From positions 350,226-414,225 of the forward strand of contig NZ_CP046208.1 in NCBI RefSeq assembly GCF_012570365.1: a stretch of 64,000 nt of DNA. Direction: 5' to 3'. The notes under the pieces were generated by a model. That model saw only the letters and a program-made list of their open reading frames with translations, ran no database searches and was not told the DNA's origin. Origin of the DNA: Enterobacteriaceae endosymbiont of Donacia clavipes (GTDB lineage Bacteria > Pseudomonadota > Gammaproteobacteria > Enterobacterales > Enterobacteriaceae). Of the stretch, positions 40,748 to 49,487 are shown piece after piece; positions within the stretch are counted from its first letter, which is position 1; every line of letters begins with the position of its first letter. The translations under genes were made by a program, and so were the position numbers.

Positions 40748-41428
40748 ATGATAAATATAAATATAAAAAAATATATGTTATTTTTTAATATATTATTATG
40801 TTTAACAATATCTAGTGTTTGCTTTGCATCAGAATTACCTCAATCATTTTTTTATGATGTTTTAACTCCTAAAGAACAAGTATTATACAATAAAGAAATA
40901 TCACATAAAAAACCAATTGTGGTAGAATTTTTTTCATTTTTATGCCCTCGTTGTTATGAATTTTATTTAGGAATAAATCAAAAATCTTTAAAAGGTAAAA
41001 TGCCTAAAAATATAAAAATTTTTAGATATCACTTGAATCAATTTGATGATGATGATGGATTTGGAAGTTTAATAGGTTATGCTTGGATTGTTGCAAAAAT
41101 GTTAAATGTAGAAAATAAGGTAATTGGTCCTATTTTTGAAGGTATACATAAAAATAATTCTATTCATGATTATGAATCTATAAAAAAAATTTTTGTTAAA
41201 AAAGCTGGAGTTAGTAATCGTATTTTTAGTTCAGCATGGCATAGTTATATAGCAAAAATATTATTCATAAAAGAAACAAATTTAGCTGAAAAATTAGATA
41301 TACATATTGTTCCTAATATTTATGTAAATAATAAATATGAAATAAATCTTTCTGAATTATATTCTAGTTATTATGATAATTTTTTTAAATATTATATTGA
41401 TTTAGTAATTAAACTTTCAAAAAATTAA
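40748..41428 (+). CDS. dsbA: Periplasmic thiol:disulfide oxidoreductase DsbA
   Basis: Introduces disulfide bonds into periplasmic proteins. 226 residues: a signal peptide (basic start, hydrophobic core about 9-25, likely cut after CFA, residue 27) and a thioredoxin-like mature domain with helical insert. The active site is FFSFLCPRCYEF (Cys66, Cys69), so the usual CPHC is CPRC. The cis-proline loop reads IVPNIYVNNKYE (Pro189). Preceded by AAAGAG as weak Shine-Dalgarno. dsbA followed by polA is the E. coli order with yihF/yihG missing. Confidence 0.92.
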   Translation: MININIKKYMLFFNILLCLTISSVCFASELPQSFFYDVLTPKEQVLYNKEISHKKPIVVEFFSFLCPRCYEFYLGINQKSLKGKMPKNIKIFRYHLNQFDDDDGFGSLIGYAWIVAKMLNVENKVIGPIFEGIHKNNSIHDYESIKKIFVKKAGVSNRIFSSAWHSYIAKILFIKETNLAEKLDIHIVPNIYVNNKYEINLSELYSSYYDNFFKYYIDLVIKLSKN

Positions 41429-41473
41429 AATTGAATTTTTAATAAATATTTAAATATATTTTTATTATTAAAT

Positions 41474-42340
41474 ATGAAAAAAAAAATAATTTTAATAGAT
41501 GGATCATTTTATTTATATAGAGCTTATTATGCTTTACCTAATTTAATTAATAGTGAAGGATATCCTACGGGAGCAATATATGGTTTTATTAATATGTTTA
41601 ATAAAATTATAAAAATAAATCCAAATAGTTATTTTTTAATTATATTTGATAAAGGTGTTTCTTTTAGAAAAAAAATTTTTAATAAATACAAATCAACACG
41701 AAAAAATATGCCTAATAATTTAAATATACAAATTAATCCTTTGTTAAAAATTATAAAGGCTATGGGATATAGTGCTATTTCTATTAATAATATAGAAGCA
41801 GATGATATTATTGGTACTTTAGCATTACAAGCAGAAAAAAAAGATTATTTTGTTTATATTTTTAGTCTTGATAAAGATATAGCACAATTAGTAACTCAAA
41901 AAATTAAAATAGTAAATCCTATTAATTATTCTATTTCTGGACCAAAAGAAATATATTATAAATATAGAGTATTTCCTGAATTTATTAGTGATTTATTAGC
42001 ATTAACTGGAGATTCTATAGATAATATTCCTGGAGTTCCAGGAATAGGAAATATAATAGGTAAAAATTTAATAAATAAATTAGGAAATTTAAAATATATC
42101 TATAATAATTTAGATATTGTTAATAATATAAATTTTAGGGGGGGCAATAATATAAAAAAAAAACTTATAAAATATAAAAAATCAGTTTTTTTATATCATA
42201 AGTTAACAAAAATTAAAACTAATATTAATTTAAATTTAAATGATTTAAATTTAATAAATAAACCAAAAAAAAATTGTTTAAAATCTTTATTTAAAACTTA
42301 TAAACTTAATAAATGGTTAAAAAACATAAATAAGTCATAA
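41474..42340 (+). CDS. polA: PolA reduced to the 5' nuclease (flap endonuclease) domain
   Basis: 288 residues, matching only the first third of E. coli DNA polymerase I (928 aa). Metal-binding acidic motifs are present: LIDGSFYLYRAYYALP, IEADDIIGTLALQAE, SLDKDIAQLV and LTGDSIDNIPGVPGIG with its helix-hairpin-helix. The frame ends with a natural stop just after the domain (KTYKLNKWLKN); no remains of the 3' exonuclease or polymerase domains are visible in the 284 bases downstream. It probably removes Okazaki primers, with gap filling by another polymerase. The same reduction is known in Buchnera. Confidence 0.93.
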   Translation: MKKKIILIDGSFYLYRAYYALPNLINSEGYPTGAIYGFINMFNKIIKINPNSYFLIIFDKGVSFRKKIFNKYKSTRKNMPNNLNIQINPLLKIIKAMGYSAISINNIEADDIIGTLALQAEKKDYFVYIFSLDKDIAQLVTQKIKIVNPINYSISGPKEIYYKYRVFPEFISDLLALTGDSIDNIPGVPGIGNIIGKNLINKLGNLKYIYNNLDIVNNINFRGGNNIKKKLIKYKKSVFLYHKLTKIKTNINLNLNDLNLINKPKKNCLKSLFKTYKLNKWLKNINKS

Positions 42341-42624
42341 TTTATTATAAAAAATATTTATATATCTAATAATAAATTTAAATTTTAATTATATTAGTAT
42401 TTTCTTATTTGAAAAAAAATTAAAATATACTTATTAAAATTAAAATAATTTTAAAAATAACATTATTTTTAAAATAATAATTAAATTATTAATATTTTAA
42501 AAAATTAAAATTTAATTATATTCTTTTATATAAAACATTTTATTTTATTAAAAAAATTTATTTATATTTAAAAATAAAAAATTTATATAACTAAATATAA
42601 GTATATAATAATTAGGATTTATTT

Positions 42625-44469
42625 ATGAAAAAAATACGAAATATAGCTATTGTTGCACATATAGATCATGGTAAAACTACATTAATAGATAAATTATTAC
42701 AAGAATCAGAAAATTTTCAAAATACAAAAAATATTTTTAAAAATAATATAAATAGAATAATGGATAGTAATAAATTAGAAAAAGAAAAGGGAATTACTAT
42801 TTTTTCAAAAAATACATCTATATTTTGGAAAGATTATCAAATCAATATAATTGATACACCTGGACATGCAGATTTTAGTGCAGAAGTAGAACGTATTTTA
42901 TCTATGGTAGATTCTGTTTTATTAGTAGTTGATGCTGTTGAAGGACCAATGCCACAAACAAGATTTGTTGCATTAAAAGCTCTTTTATATAATTTGAAAC
43001 CTATTATTGTTATAAATAAAATAGATAGAAAATTTATTCGTCCTGATTGGGTTATAGATCAAATATTTGATTTATTTGTTAGTTTAAATGCTACTGATGA
43101 ACAACTTGATTTTCCTATCGTTTATACATCAGCTCTTAAAGGAACATCTGGGCATAATATAAATCAAATGTATAAAAATATGAACATATTATATGAAACT
43201 ATTATTAAATATGCATTTCCGCCTAATGTAAATATAAATAAACCATTTCAAATGCAAATTTCTCAAATAGAACATAATAATTATATCGGAAATATTTGTA
43301 CTGGTTTAATAAAAAGAGGAATTATTAAAATTAATCAATATGTTACTTTTATTAAAAATAATAAAATCATTAAAAAAATAAAAGTATTATATATAATATC
43401 TAATATAAGTTTAAAACCTGTATATATTAATAAAGCTGAAGCTGGTAATATTGTTGGTTTAGCTGGTTTAGGATTTGAAGAAATAAATATTTCTGATACT
43501 ATTTGTGATCTTAATCATCCTGATCCTTTACCTTTACTAATTATAGAAAAACCTAAAATTAGTATGTTATTTCATGTAAATAATTCTCCATTTTCAGGAA
43601 AAGAAGGAAAACATTTAACATCTAAAAAAATATTTGATAGAATTCGTAAAGAATGTTTACATGATATAGCTCTAAAAATAGAAGAAACTACTAATAATAA
43701 TATTTTTTATGTTTCAGGGAGAGGAGAATTACATTTAGTTATTTTAATAGAAAATATGAGAAAAGAAGGATTTGAATTATCTGTATCTAGACCACAAATT
43801 ATATCTAAAATTATTAACGGAATAAAAAAAGAACCATTTGAAATATTAATTTTAGATTTTGCTCAAAATAAAAAAGGTTATATAATTCAGTTAATTAGTA
43901 AAAGAAAAGCTATTATAAATAATATTATTTTAAATGATGTTAATAATAGAATTAGAATTGAGGCAATTATTTCAAGCAAAGGTTTAATTGGTTTTCGTAA
44001 TGAATTTATAAATGCGACATCAGGTACTGGAGTAATTAATTCTTTTTTTAGTCATTATGATATTAATACATATGATTTAATCGGAGAAAGAAATAATGGA
44101 GTTTTAATTTCAAATAAAGAAGGATATGCTGTTGCATTTGCTTTATTTAATTTACAATCTAGAGGTAAATTATTAATTACACCAGGAGAAAAAATTTACG
44201 AAGGACAAATTATAGGTGTACATAATAAATCTAATGATTTGACTGTAAATTGTTTAATTAATAAAAAATTAACTAATATGAGAGCTTCAGGAAGTGATAA
44301 TCCTATTAATTTAAGTCCTATTAAAAAAATATCTTTAGAAGAAGCAATAGATTTTATCAAAAATGATGAATTAGTAGAAATTACTCCAAAATCAATCAGA
44401 ATTAGAAAAAAATATTTAACCAAATCCTTGCGTAAATTTAATAAAAATAAAAAAAATAATTTTAAATAA
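42625..44469 (+). CDS. typA: Ribosome-binding translational GTPase TypA/BipA
   Basis: EF-G-like GTPase that assists 50S assembly and translation under stress. 614 residues (E. coli 607). G motifs: AHIDHGKTTL, GITI, DTPGHADF, NKIDR and SALKG; the C-terminal TypA-specific domain keeps GLIGFRNEF and GTGVINS. Highly conserved. It is preceded by 284 bases of A/T-rich sequence with no gene and is convergent with ssrA. Confidence 0.97.
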   Translation: MKKIRNIAIVAHIDHGKTTLIDKLLQESENFQNTKNIFKNNINRIMDSNKLEKEKGITIFSKNTSIFWKDYQINIIDTPGHADFSAEVERILSMVDSVLLVVDAVEGPMPQTRFVALKALLYNLKPIIVINKIDRKFIRPDWVIDQIFDLFVSLNATDEQLDFPIVYTSALKGTSGHNINQMYKNMNILYETIIKYAFPPNVNINKPFQMQISQIEHNNYIGNICTGLIKRGIIKINQYVTFIKNNKIIKKIKVLYIISNISLKPVYINKAEAGNIVGLAGLGFEEINISDTICDLNHPDPLPLLIIEKPKISMLFHVNNSPFSGKEGKHLTSKKIFDRIRKECLHDIALKIEETTNNNIFYVSGRGELHLVILIENMRKEGFELSVSRPQIISKIINGIKKEPFEILILDFAQNKKGYIIQLISKRKAIINNIILNDVNNRIRIEAIISSKGLIGFRNEFINATSGTGVINSFFSHYDINTYDLIGERNNGVLISNKEGYAVAFALFNLQSRGKLLITPGEKIYEGQIIGVHNKSNDLTVNCLINKKLTNMRASGSDNPINLSPIKKISLEEAIDFIKNDELVEITPKSIRIRKKYLTKSLRKFNKNKKNNFK

Positions 44470-44490
44470 TTTATGAAAAAACTTTTATTT

Positions 44491-44855
44491 TGGTGGAGCT
44501 GGGGGGATTCGAACCCCCGTCCAAAATTACTACATTTTCGGAACTACATGTTTATTTTTATTTTATAAATTTTAGTAATATTTAATAATAAAACAAATTC
44601 AATATTACATAGTCTATTTTATTTCTTTAATATATTATTTTAAGACTTATAATATACGATCTCTTTAAATTATGACCTGTTTACTTTTCATTAAAGAGCA
44701 AATAATAAGAAACAGGGCTTTTACAGTTTTTTATGCTGCTAAAGCATAGTTTTGATTTTTTGCAATTACTTAAAATACGGTTTTTTTACAAGGCCTACCG
44801 TTTCCTTGACATGCTCCTAAAATTTGATAATTATGTCAAATCCATAATCAGCCCC
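44491..44855 (-). ncRNA. ssrA: Transfer-messenger RNA (tmRNA)
   Basis: On the minus strand the RNA begins GGGGCTGATTATGGATTTGA and ends in a T-arm plus AGCTCCACCA; the ends pair as the alanine-like acceptor stem, and CCA is encoded. 365 nt, E. coli 363. The tag frame (44731-44763) runs from resume codon GCA to TAA and encodes AKNQNYALAA, keeping the NYALAA end seen by ClpXP and ClpAP. Pseudoknot regions are A/U-rich but the layout is kept. It rescues stalled ribosomes with SmpB, encoded immediately upstream. Confidence 0.97.
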
Positions 44856-44861
44856 AAAGTT

Positions 44862-45319
44862 TTAAATACTTCTTTTTAAAAAACGAGATTTTTTAATATT
44901 CCATTCTTTATTTTTTAATAAAATTCTTTTATCATATTTTTTTTTACCTTTAGCAATAGCAATTTTTATTTTACACCAAGATTTTTTCCAGAATAAACCT
45001 ATCGTAATTATAGTAAAATTTTTAAGTTTATTATAATTTTTTAGTAATTCTATTTCTTTTTTTTTTAATAATAACTGTTTTTTACGATTACAATCGTATT
45101 GTAAATGACTACAAATTGTTTTTAATGGATTAATATTTAAATTAAATAAATAAACTTTATTAGATATAATACTTACAAAACTATTATTTATAGATACTCG
45201 ATTTAATCTTAATGATTTAATTTCCCATCCTTTTAAAATAATTCCCGCATTCATTTCTTTTTGAATAAAATAATTATAATATATTTTTTTATTTAAAATA
45301 ATATATTTTTTTTTTCCAT
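44862..45319 (-). CDS. smpB: SmpB, tmRNA-binding protein, frame broken in a poly(A) tract
   Basis: Binds tmRNA and places it in the stalled ribosome. From an internal ATG at 45254 the frame gives 130 residues (MNAGIILKGWEIKSLR, SWCKIKIAIAKGKKKYDKR), but E. coli SmpB has about 30 more N-terminal residues. The same frame upstream reads YIILNKKIYYNYFIQKE, clearly homologous, and has no in-frame ATG. The ATG at 45319 is followed by G and ten A; eleven A would join MEKKK to YIILNKK. A one-base poly(A) loss thus separates start and body. It lies 6 bases upstream of ssrA. Confidence 0.85.
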
Positions 45320-45703
45320 TATATAAATAATTTAATAATTTTATTAGATAATATTTATAATATCAGATATATTTAATAATTTCAATAAATTATTAAAATT
45401 TTGTTTATTTTGAAATATATTAATAAAAAATTTGATAAATTTTATTAAAATAATTTATTAATTAAATAATTTTTAATATTTTTATTATATTATATAATCA
45501 TTAAAAATAAAAATTATCTTTAAACATATTTAAATTATAAAAATAATTTTTATAATATTTTTTATATTTTATTTTTAATAATAATTTTTATATTAATAAA
45601 ATAAAAATTTTTAATGTTTATGAATAAAAAAATAAATTATTTATAATAAATATTAAATTTAAATAAATTTATATAAAAAATTTTAATAAGGATACTAAAT
45701 TAT
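45320..45703. other. Divergent gap between smpB and grpE without recognisable gene
   Basis: 384 bases of nearly pure A/T between divergently transcribed smpB and grpE. In E. coli genes such as nadK, recN and bamE lie between their counterparts; no remains of them can be read here. Many TATAAT-like hexamers occur, but in such composition they carry little weight. AAGGA about 12 bases before the grpE ATG is a plausible ribosome binding site. Confidence 0.6.
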
Positions 45704-46408
45704 ATGAATAATAATAAATCATTAAAAAAAATAGAAGAAAAAAAAATAGAAGAAAAAAAAATAGAAGAAAAAAAAATAGAAGAAAAAAAAATAGAAGAAA
45801 ATATTAATAATAAATTAAATAATTTTAAATTAAATGATAATATAAAAAATAAAGATTATATTAAATCTGAAAATCAACATACAATTAAATATTATAAAGA
45901 AAAAAATGATAAGTATAAATTAGAAATTTTGGAAATAAAAAATAAATTAAAAAAATATAAAAACGATATTTGGGAATTAAAATTACGTTCTCTATCTGAA
46001 ATAGAAAATACTAGACGTAGATCTGCACTAGATGTTGAAAAAGCTTATAAGTTTTCATTAAAAAAAATTCTTCATGAATTATTACCAGTAATTGATAATT
46101 TAGAAAGAGCTATAAATTTAACAACAAAAACAAAAGATAATGTTAAATTATCTATAATTGAAGGAATTAAATTAACTTTAAAATCTTTATTAGTATTAAT
46201 AAAAAAATTTGGTGTTAATATTATTGATGAAATTAATATTCCTTTTAATCCATCTCAACATCAAGCAATGTCTCTTGTAGAATCTAATAAAATAAAAAAT
46301 AATTACATAATAGAAATTTTACAAAAAGGATATATTCTTAATAAAAGGTTATTAAGACCAGCTATGGTTGTTGTATCTAAAAATAAAGAAGATAAAAAAA
46401 ATATTTAA
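45704..46408 (+). CDS. grpE: Nucleotide exchange factor GrpE
   Basis: Releases ADP from the DnaK chaperone. 234 residues (E. coli 197). The N-terminus is five copies of KKIEE followed by a low-complexity Asn/Lys stretch; the long coiled-coil helix (about 65-125) contains RSLSEIENTRRRSALDVEKAYKF, and the C-terminal beta domain NPSQHQAMSLVES and KGYILNKRLLRPAMVVVSK are well conserved. The extra length is all in the N-terminal repeat, outside the DnaK-contacting part. Confidence 0.95.
   Translation: MNNNKSLKKIEEKKIEEKKIEEKKIEEKKIEENINNKLNNFKLNDNIKNKDYIKSENQHTIKYYKEKNDKYKLEILEIKNKLKKYKNDIWELKLRSLSEIENTRRRSALDVEKAYKFSLKKILHELLPVIDNLERAINLTTKTKDNVKLSIIEGIKLTLKSLLVLIKKFGVNIIDEINIPFNPSQHQAMSLVESNKIKNNYIIEILQKGYILNKRLLRPAMVVVSKNKEDKKNI
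45725..45799 (+). repeat. Five tandem 15-bp units inside grpE
   Basis: The unit AAAAAAATAGAAGAA is repeated five times in perfect register, coding KKIEE each time. Each unit has a 7-A run that merges with the preceding GAA to give a longer A tract, so the array is open both to unit gain or loss and to single-base slippage. Confidence 0.95.
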
Positions 46409-46415
46409 TATATTT

Positions 46416-46459
46416 AATAATATGTTTATAAATAATTATTTTATAAACATATTATTTTT
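46416..46459 (+). terminator. Terminator hairpin after grpE
   Basis: AATAATATGTTTATAA (46416-46431) pairs perfectly over 16 bases with 46441-46456 around a 9-base loop, and a T run ends at 46459. It lies 8 bases past the grpE stop. Only two G-C pairs, but the stem is long and exact for this genome. Confidence 0.75.
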
Positions 46460-46542
46460 AATAAAATTATTTAACATTATAAATTTTAAAAAATAACAAT
46501 TTTTTAAAATTTTTTTATAAATTATATTATAGAGAATTTTTT

Positions 46543-46764
46543 ATGACTAAAATATGTAAAATTACAGGGAAAAAAACTATAAAAGGTAATAATCGTTCAC
46601 ATGCAATGAATGCTACTAGAAGAAAATTTTTACCAAATATACATTATCATAAATTTTGGATAGAAAAAAAAAAAAAATTTATAACTTTAAGAATATCTAC
46701 AAAGGGAATGAGATTAATAAATAAAAAAGGAATAGAAAATATTAATTTTTATAATTATAAATAA
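46543..46764 (+). CDS. rpmB: 50S ribosomal protein L28
   Basis: 73 residues (E. coli 78). Opens [31 protein letters not shown] and keeps [20 protein letters not shown], matching L28 throughout; the few missing residues are at the C-terminus. AGAG precedes the ATG. It is followed by rpmG as in E. coli. Confidence 0.97.
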   Translation: MTKICKITGKKTIKGNNRSHAMNATRRKFLPNIHYHKFWIEKKKKFITLRISTKGMRLINKKGIENINFYNYK

Positions 46765-46786
46765 TTAAACAAGGATATATTGTTTT

Positions 46787-46954
46787 ATGGCAAAAAAAAA
46801 ACGTATTATAATTAAATTAATTTCATCAGCAAAAACTGGTCATTTTTATACGATTACAAAAAATAAAAAAAATAATACACAAAAATTAGAAATTAAAAAA
46901 TTTGATCCTTTTATAAGAAAACATGTTTTATATAAAGAAAATAAAAATAAATAA
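46787..46954 (+). CDS. rpmG: 50S ribosomal protein L33
   Basis: 55 residues, the E. coli length. The product starts [20 protein letters not shown], then [10 protein letters not shown] and [19 protein letters not shown], a clear L33; no zinc cysteines, so the zinc-free form. AAGGA lies before the ATG. Codons 2-5 contain a run of ten A (46792-46801), in frame here. It follows rpmB after 22 bases, the standard rpmBG operon. Confidence 0.97.
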   Translation: MAKKKRIIIKLISSAKTGHFYTITKNKKNNTQKLEIKKFDPFIRKHVLYKENKNK

Positions 46955-46973
46955 AATTATTATTTAAATTTTA

Positions 46974-47017
46974 TATTAATCAATAATGTTTTTTATATTT
47001 ATCATTATTGATTAATA
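46974..47017. terminator. Hairpin between rpmG and rpmE
   Basis: TATTAATCAATAATG (46974-46988) pairs over 15 bases with 47003-47017, 14-base loop. It lies between the convergent rpmG and rpmE, so it can end both transcripts. The following T-tract is poor on either strand, hence lower confidence as an intrinsic terminator. Confidence 0.55.
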
Positions 47018-47051
47018 AAAAATATACATAAATAATATAAATATATTAATT

Positions 47052-47273
47052 TTATTCAAATATTTTAGAATTTTTAAATCTTTTTTTAAAATTTTCTACA
47101 CGACCTTTAGTATCTGTAATTTTTTGTTTTCCAGTATAAAAAGGATGGCATATATTACAAATATCTAAGCTTAATTCTTTATTATTATTTAAAGTTGATT
47201 TAGTATTAATAATATTTCCACAAGAACATTTAGCAGTAATATTATTATATTGAGGATGAATATTTTTTTTCAT
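47052..47273 (-). CDS. rpmE: 50S ribosomal protein L31 (zinc form)
   Basis: 73 residues (E. coli 70). The zinc ligands are present in KCSCGN and [15 protein letters not shown], and the end [10 protein letters not shown] is typical. Divergent from priA, which is the E. coli arrangement. No paralogous zinc-free L31 is in the window. Confidence 0.96.
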   Translation of the reverse strand: MKKNIHPQYNNITAKCSCGNIINTKSTLNNNKELSLDICNICHPFYTGKQKITDTKGRVENFKKRFKNSKIFE

Positions 47274-47379
47274 AATATACCAATAAATTAAATTTTTTAA
47301 AGATTATTTATTTATATATTGTATAAACATATTTTTTTATTACAAGATTTTTTTAAAAAAAATATAAGAATTAAAAATT

Positions 47380-49434
47380 ATGAAAATAGTTAAAGTAGTA
47401 TTTAATAATTCTATTTTATATCATAAATATGATTATATATTACCTAGTAATATAGTAGTAAATATTGGTTATAGAGTTATAGTACCAATAAAAAATAAAC
47501 AGTATATAGGTATAGTAATAGAAATAAAGAAAACTTCTAAAGTTATGCCCAATAAATTAAAATATTTATATAAGGTTTTAGATGAAAAATCACTTTTTAG
47601 TTTTTTTATTTGGAATTTTGCAAAAAAAATATCCAAATATTATCAATGTCCTATCGGAGTTATTTTATTTCAAATATTACCTATTTTTTATAGAAAAAAT
47701 AATAGATTTCTTATAAATTCAAAAGGTTTATATTCAAAAAATAATAAAAATATGTATAATTTTCAAATTAGATTAAAATTTTTAAAAAATAAAAAAATAT
47801 TTTTTGATAATAAAAATAATATTAAATTACAAATTTATCTATTATGGATAAATAATATATTTAAGATTATATATTATAAAATAAATTTTTTTAAAACCTG
47901 GGTTTTACAAGAAAATATAATCTTTTTTAAAAAAATTGATATTTATTTAAACTTAGTAAAAGTTATGTTACTTCATAAAAAACAAATATTAATTTTAGCT
48001 CCTCAAAAATATAATATTTTATATTTATATCAATTTTTTATAAAATTAAACGTTTCCATTTGTTTATTACATTCAAATATTTCTATAAAAAAACAATTAT
48101 TAACATTAGAAAATATAAAAAAAGGAAAAATATTAATAGTTATCGGTACAAAATTTTCTATTTTTACACAATTTTTTAAATTAGGTCTGATTATTATAGA
48201 TCAAGAAAATGATTTTATTTATAAACAAAATAATAAATGTAAATATAACATAAGAGATATTGCTGTTTTAAGAGCAAAAATGGAAAATATTCCCATAATA
48301 TTAAGTTCTAAAACTTTAAGTTTAGAAACTATAAATAATATTAATGTTAATAAATATAAATTTTTATTTTATAAAAACAAAAAAATATTATACAAAAAAT
48401 ATTTTAAATATATAATAATAGATATTAATAAAAAAATATTAAAATATAAATTATTTTCTCGTTTTTTAATAAAAATGATAAAAATTTATCTTAAAAAAAA
48501 AGAACAAATAATTATATATTATAAATATATAGGATATTCAACTATTATATTGTGTTATTTTTGTAAAAAAATATTAAAATGTATAGATTGTAATAAAAAT
48601 TATATTTTTTATAAAAAATTATGGAAATTATATTGTAAATATTGTAAAAAAAATATTGATATGGTTTTATATTGCCCGTTGTGTAAAAAAAATTTTTTTA
48701 TACCAATAGGTATTGGAATAGAACAGTTAAAAGAATTATTACAAAAATTATTTCCAAATATATTAATTTTTACTATAAATAGCAAAAATTTTTTAAAAAA
48801 AATTTCTTTGATACGTAATAATAAACCTTTAATAATAATTTCTTCACAAATTTTATATAAAGAATATTTTTTTATTTTAAAAAATAATTTAATAGTTTTA
48901 TTAAATATAGATAATGTTTTTTTTTCAAAAAATTTTCGTACAATGGAATATTTTTCTCAATATATTTTTAATATATTAAATAATCATTTAGATACGAAAA
49001 AAAAAACAATTATTATACAAACAAATTATCCACAAAATAATTTTTTAAAAAAAATTTTTAAAAAAAATTATACATATAATGATATTGCTAATTATATATT
49101 ATATGAAAGAAAAAAAATGTTATTACCTCCTTTTACTAATCATATTACTTTAATAATTGAATCTTATAAAAAAATAATTCTAATAAATTTTTTAAATAAA
49201 TTTAAAAAAATATTAAAATTAAAGTATATAAATGAAAAAAATTTTTTTATTATAGGTCCTGCATCATTAATACACAATAAACGAAAAGGATTATTTAGAA
49301 AAAAAATTATCTTACAACATTTATTAAAAATAAAATTACATTTTATAACAATGAATATTCGTTCTATTGCAAAAAAAATTGTAAATTTTAATAAAATTAA
49401 ATTGTTAATAAATGTTGATTCTACAGAATGGTAA
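47380..49434 (+). CDS. priA: Primosomal protein PriA, helicase motifs lost
   Basis: Replication restart protein. 684 residues (E. coli 732), co-linear over its length. The N-terminal DNA-binding domain is recognisable (YDYILPSN, YYQCPIGVILFQILPI). All four CxxC zinc pairs remain (Cys392/395, 401/404, 419/422, 432/435), followed by IPIGIGIEQL. The helicase core is eroded: Walker A GVTGSGKTEVYL reads ENIIFFKKIDIYL (178-190), DEEH reads DQEN (274-277), and the AGRAGR motif is absent. The C-terminus keeps ERKKMLLPPFTNH and FIIGPA. Probably a structural primosome loader without ATPase; that is inference. Divergent from rpmE as in E. coli. Confidence 0.9.
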   Translation: MKIVKVVFNNSILYHKYDYILPSNIVVNIGYRVIVPIKNKQYIGIVIEIKKTSKVMPNKLKYLYKVLDEKSLFSFFIWNFAKKISKYYQCPIGVILFQILPIFYRKNNRFLINSKGLYSKNNKNMYNFQIRLKFLKNKKIFFDNKNNIKLQIYLLWINNIFKIIYYKINFFKTWVLQENIIFFKKIDIYLNLVKVMLLHKKQILILAPQKYNILYLYQFFIKLNVSICLLHSNISIKKQLLTLENIKKGKILIVIGTKFSIFTQFFKLGLIIIDQENDFIYKQNNKCKYNIRDIAVLRAKMENIPIILSSKTLSLETINNINVNKYKFLFYKNKKILYKKYFKYIIIDINKKILKYKLFSRFLIKMIKIYLKKKEQIIIYYKYIGYSTIILCYFCKKILKCIDCNKNYIFYKKLWKLYCKYCKKNIDMVLYCPLCKKNFFIPIGIGIEQLKELLQKLFPNILIFTINSKNFLKKISLIRNNKPLIIISSQILYKEYFFILKNNLIVLLNIDNVFFSKNFRTMEYFSQYIFNILNNHLDTKKKTIIIQTNYPQNNFLKKIFKKNYTYNDIANYILYERKKMLLPPFTNHITLIIESYKKIILINFLNKFKKILKLKYINEKNFFIIGPASLIHNKRKGLFRKKIILQHLLKIKLHFITMNIRSIAKKIVNFNKIKLLINVDSTEW

Positions 49435-49487
49435 ATTATTAAAAATAAAAATTAAATATTTTTACTAAAATTTTGGTATATAATTTT

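Noticed and set aside
42341-42624. Remnant of the PolA polymerase domain or an spf-like small RNA after polA
   Set aside because: All frames are closed and A/T-rich with no recognisable residue pattern or structured RNA.
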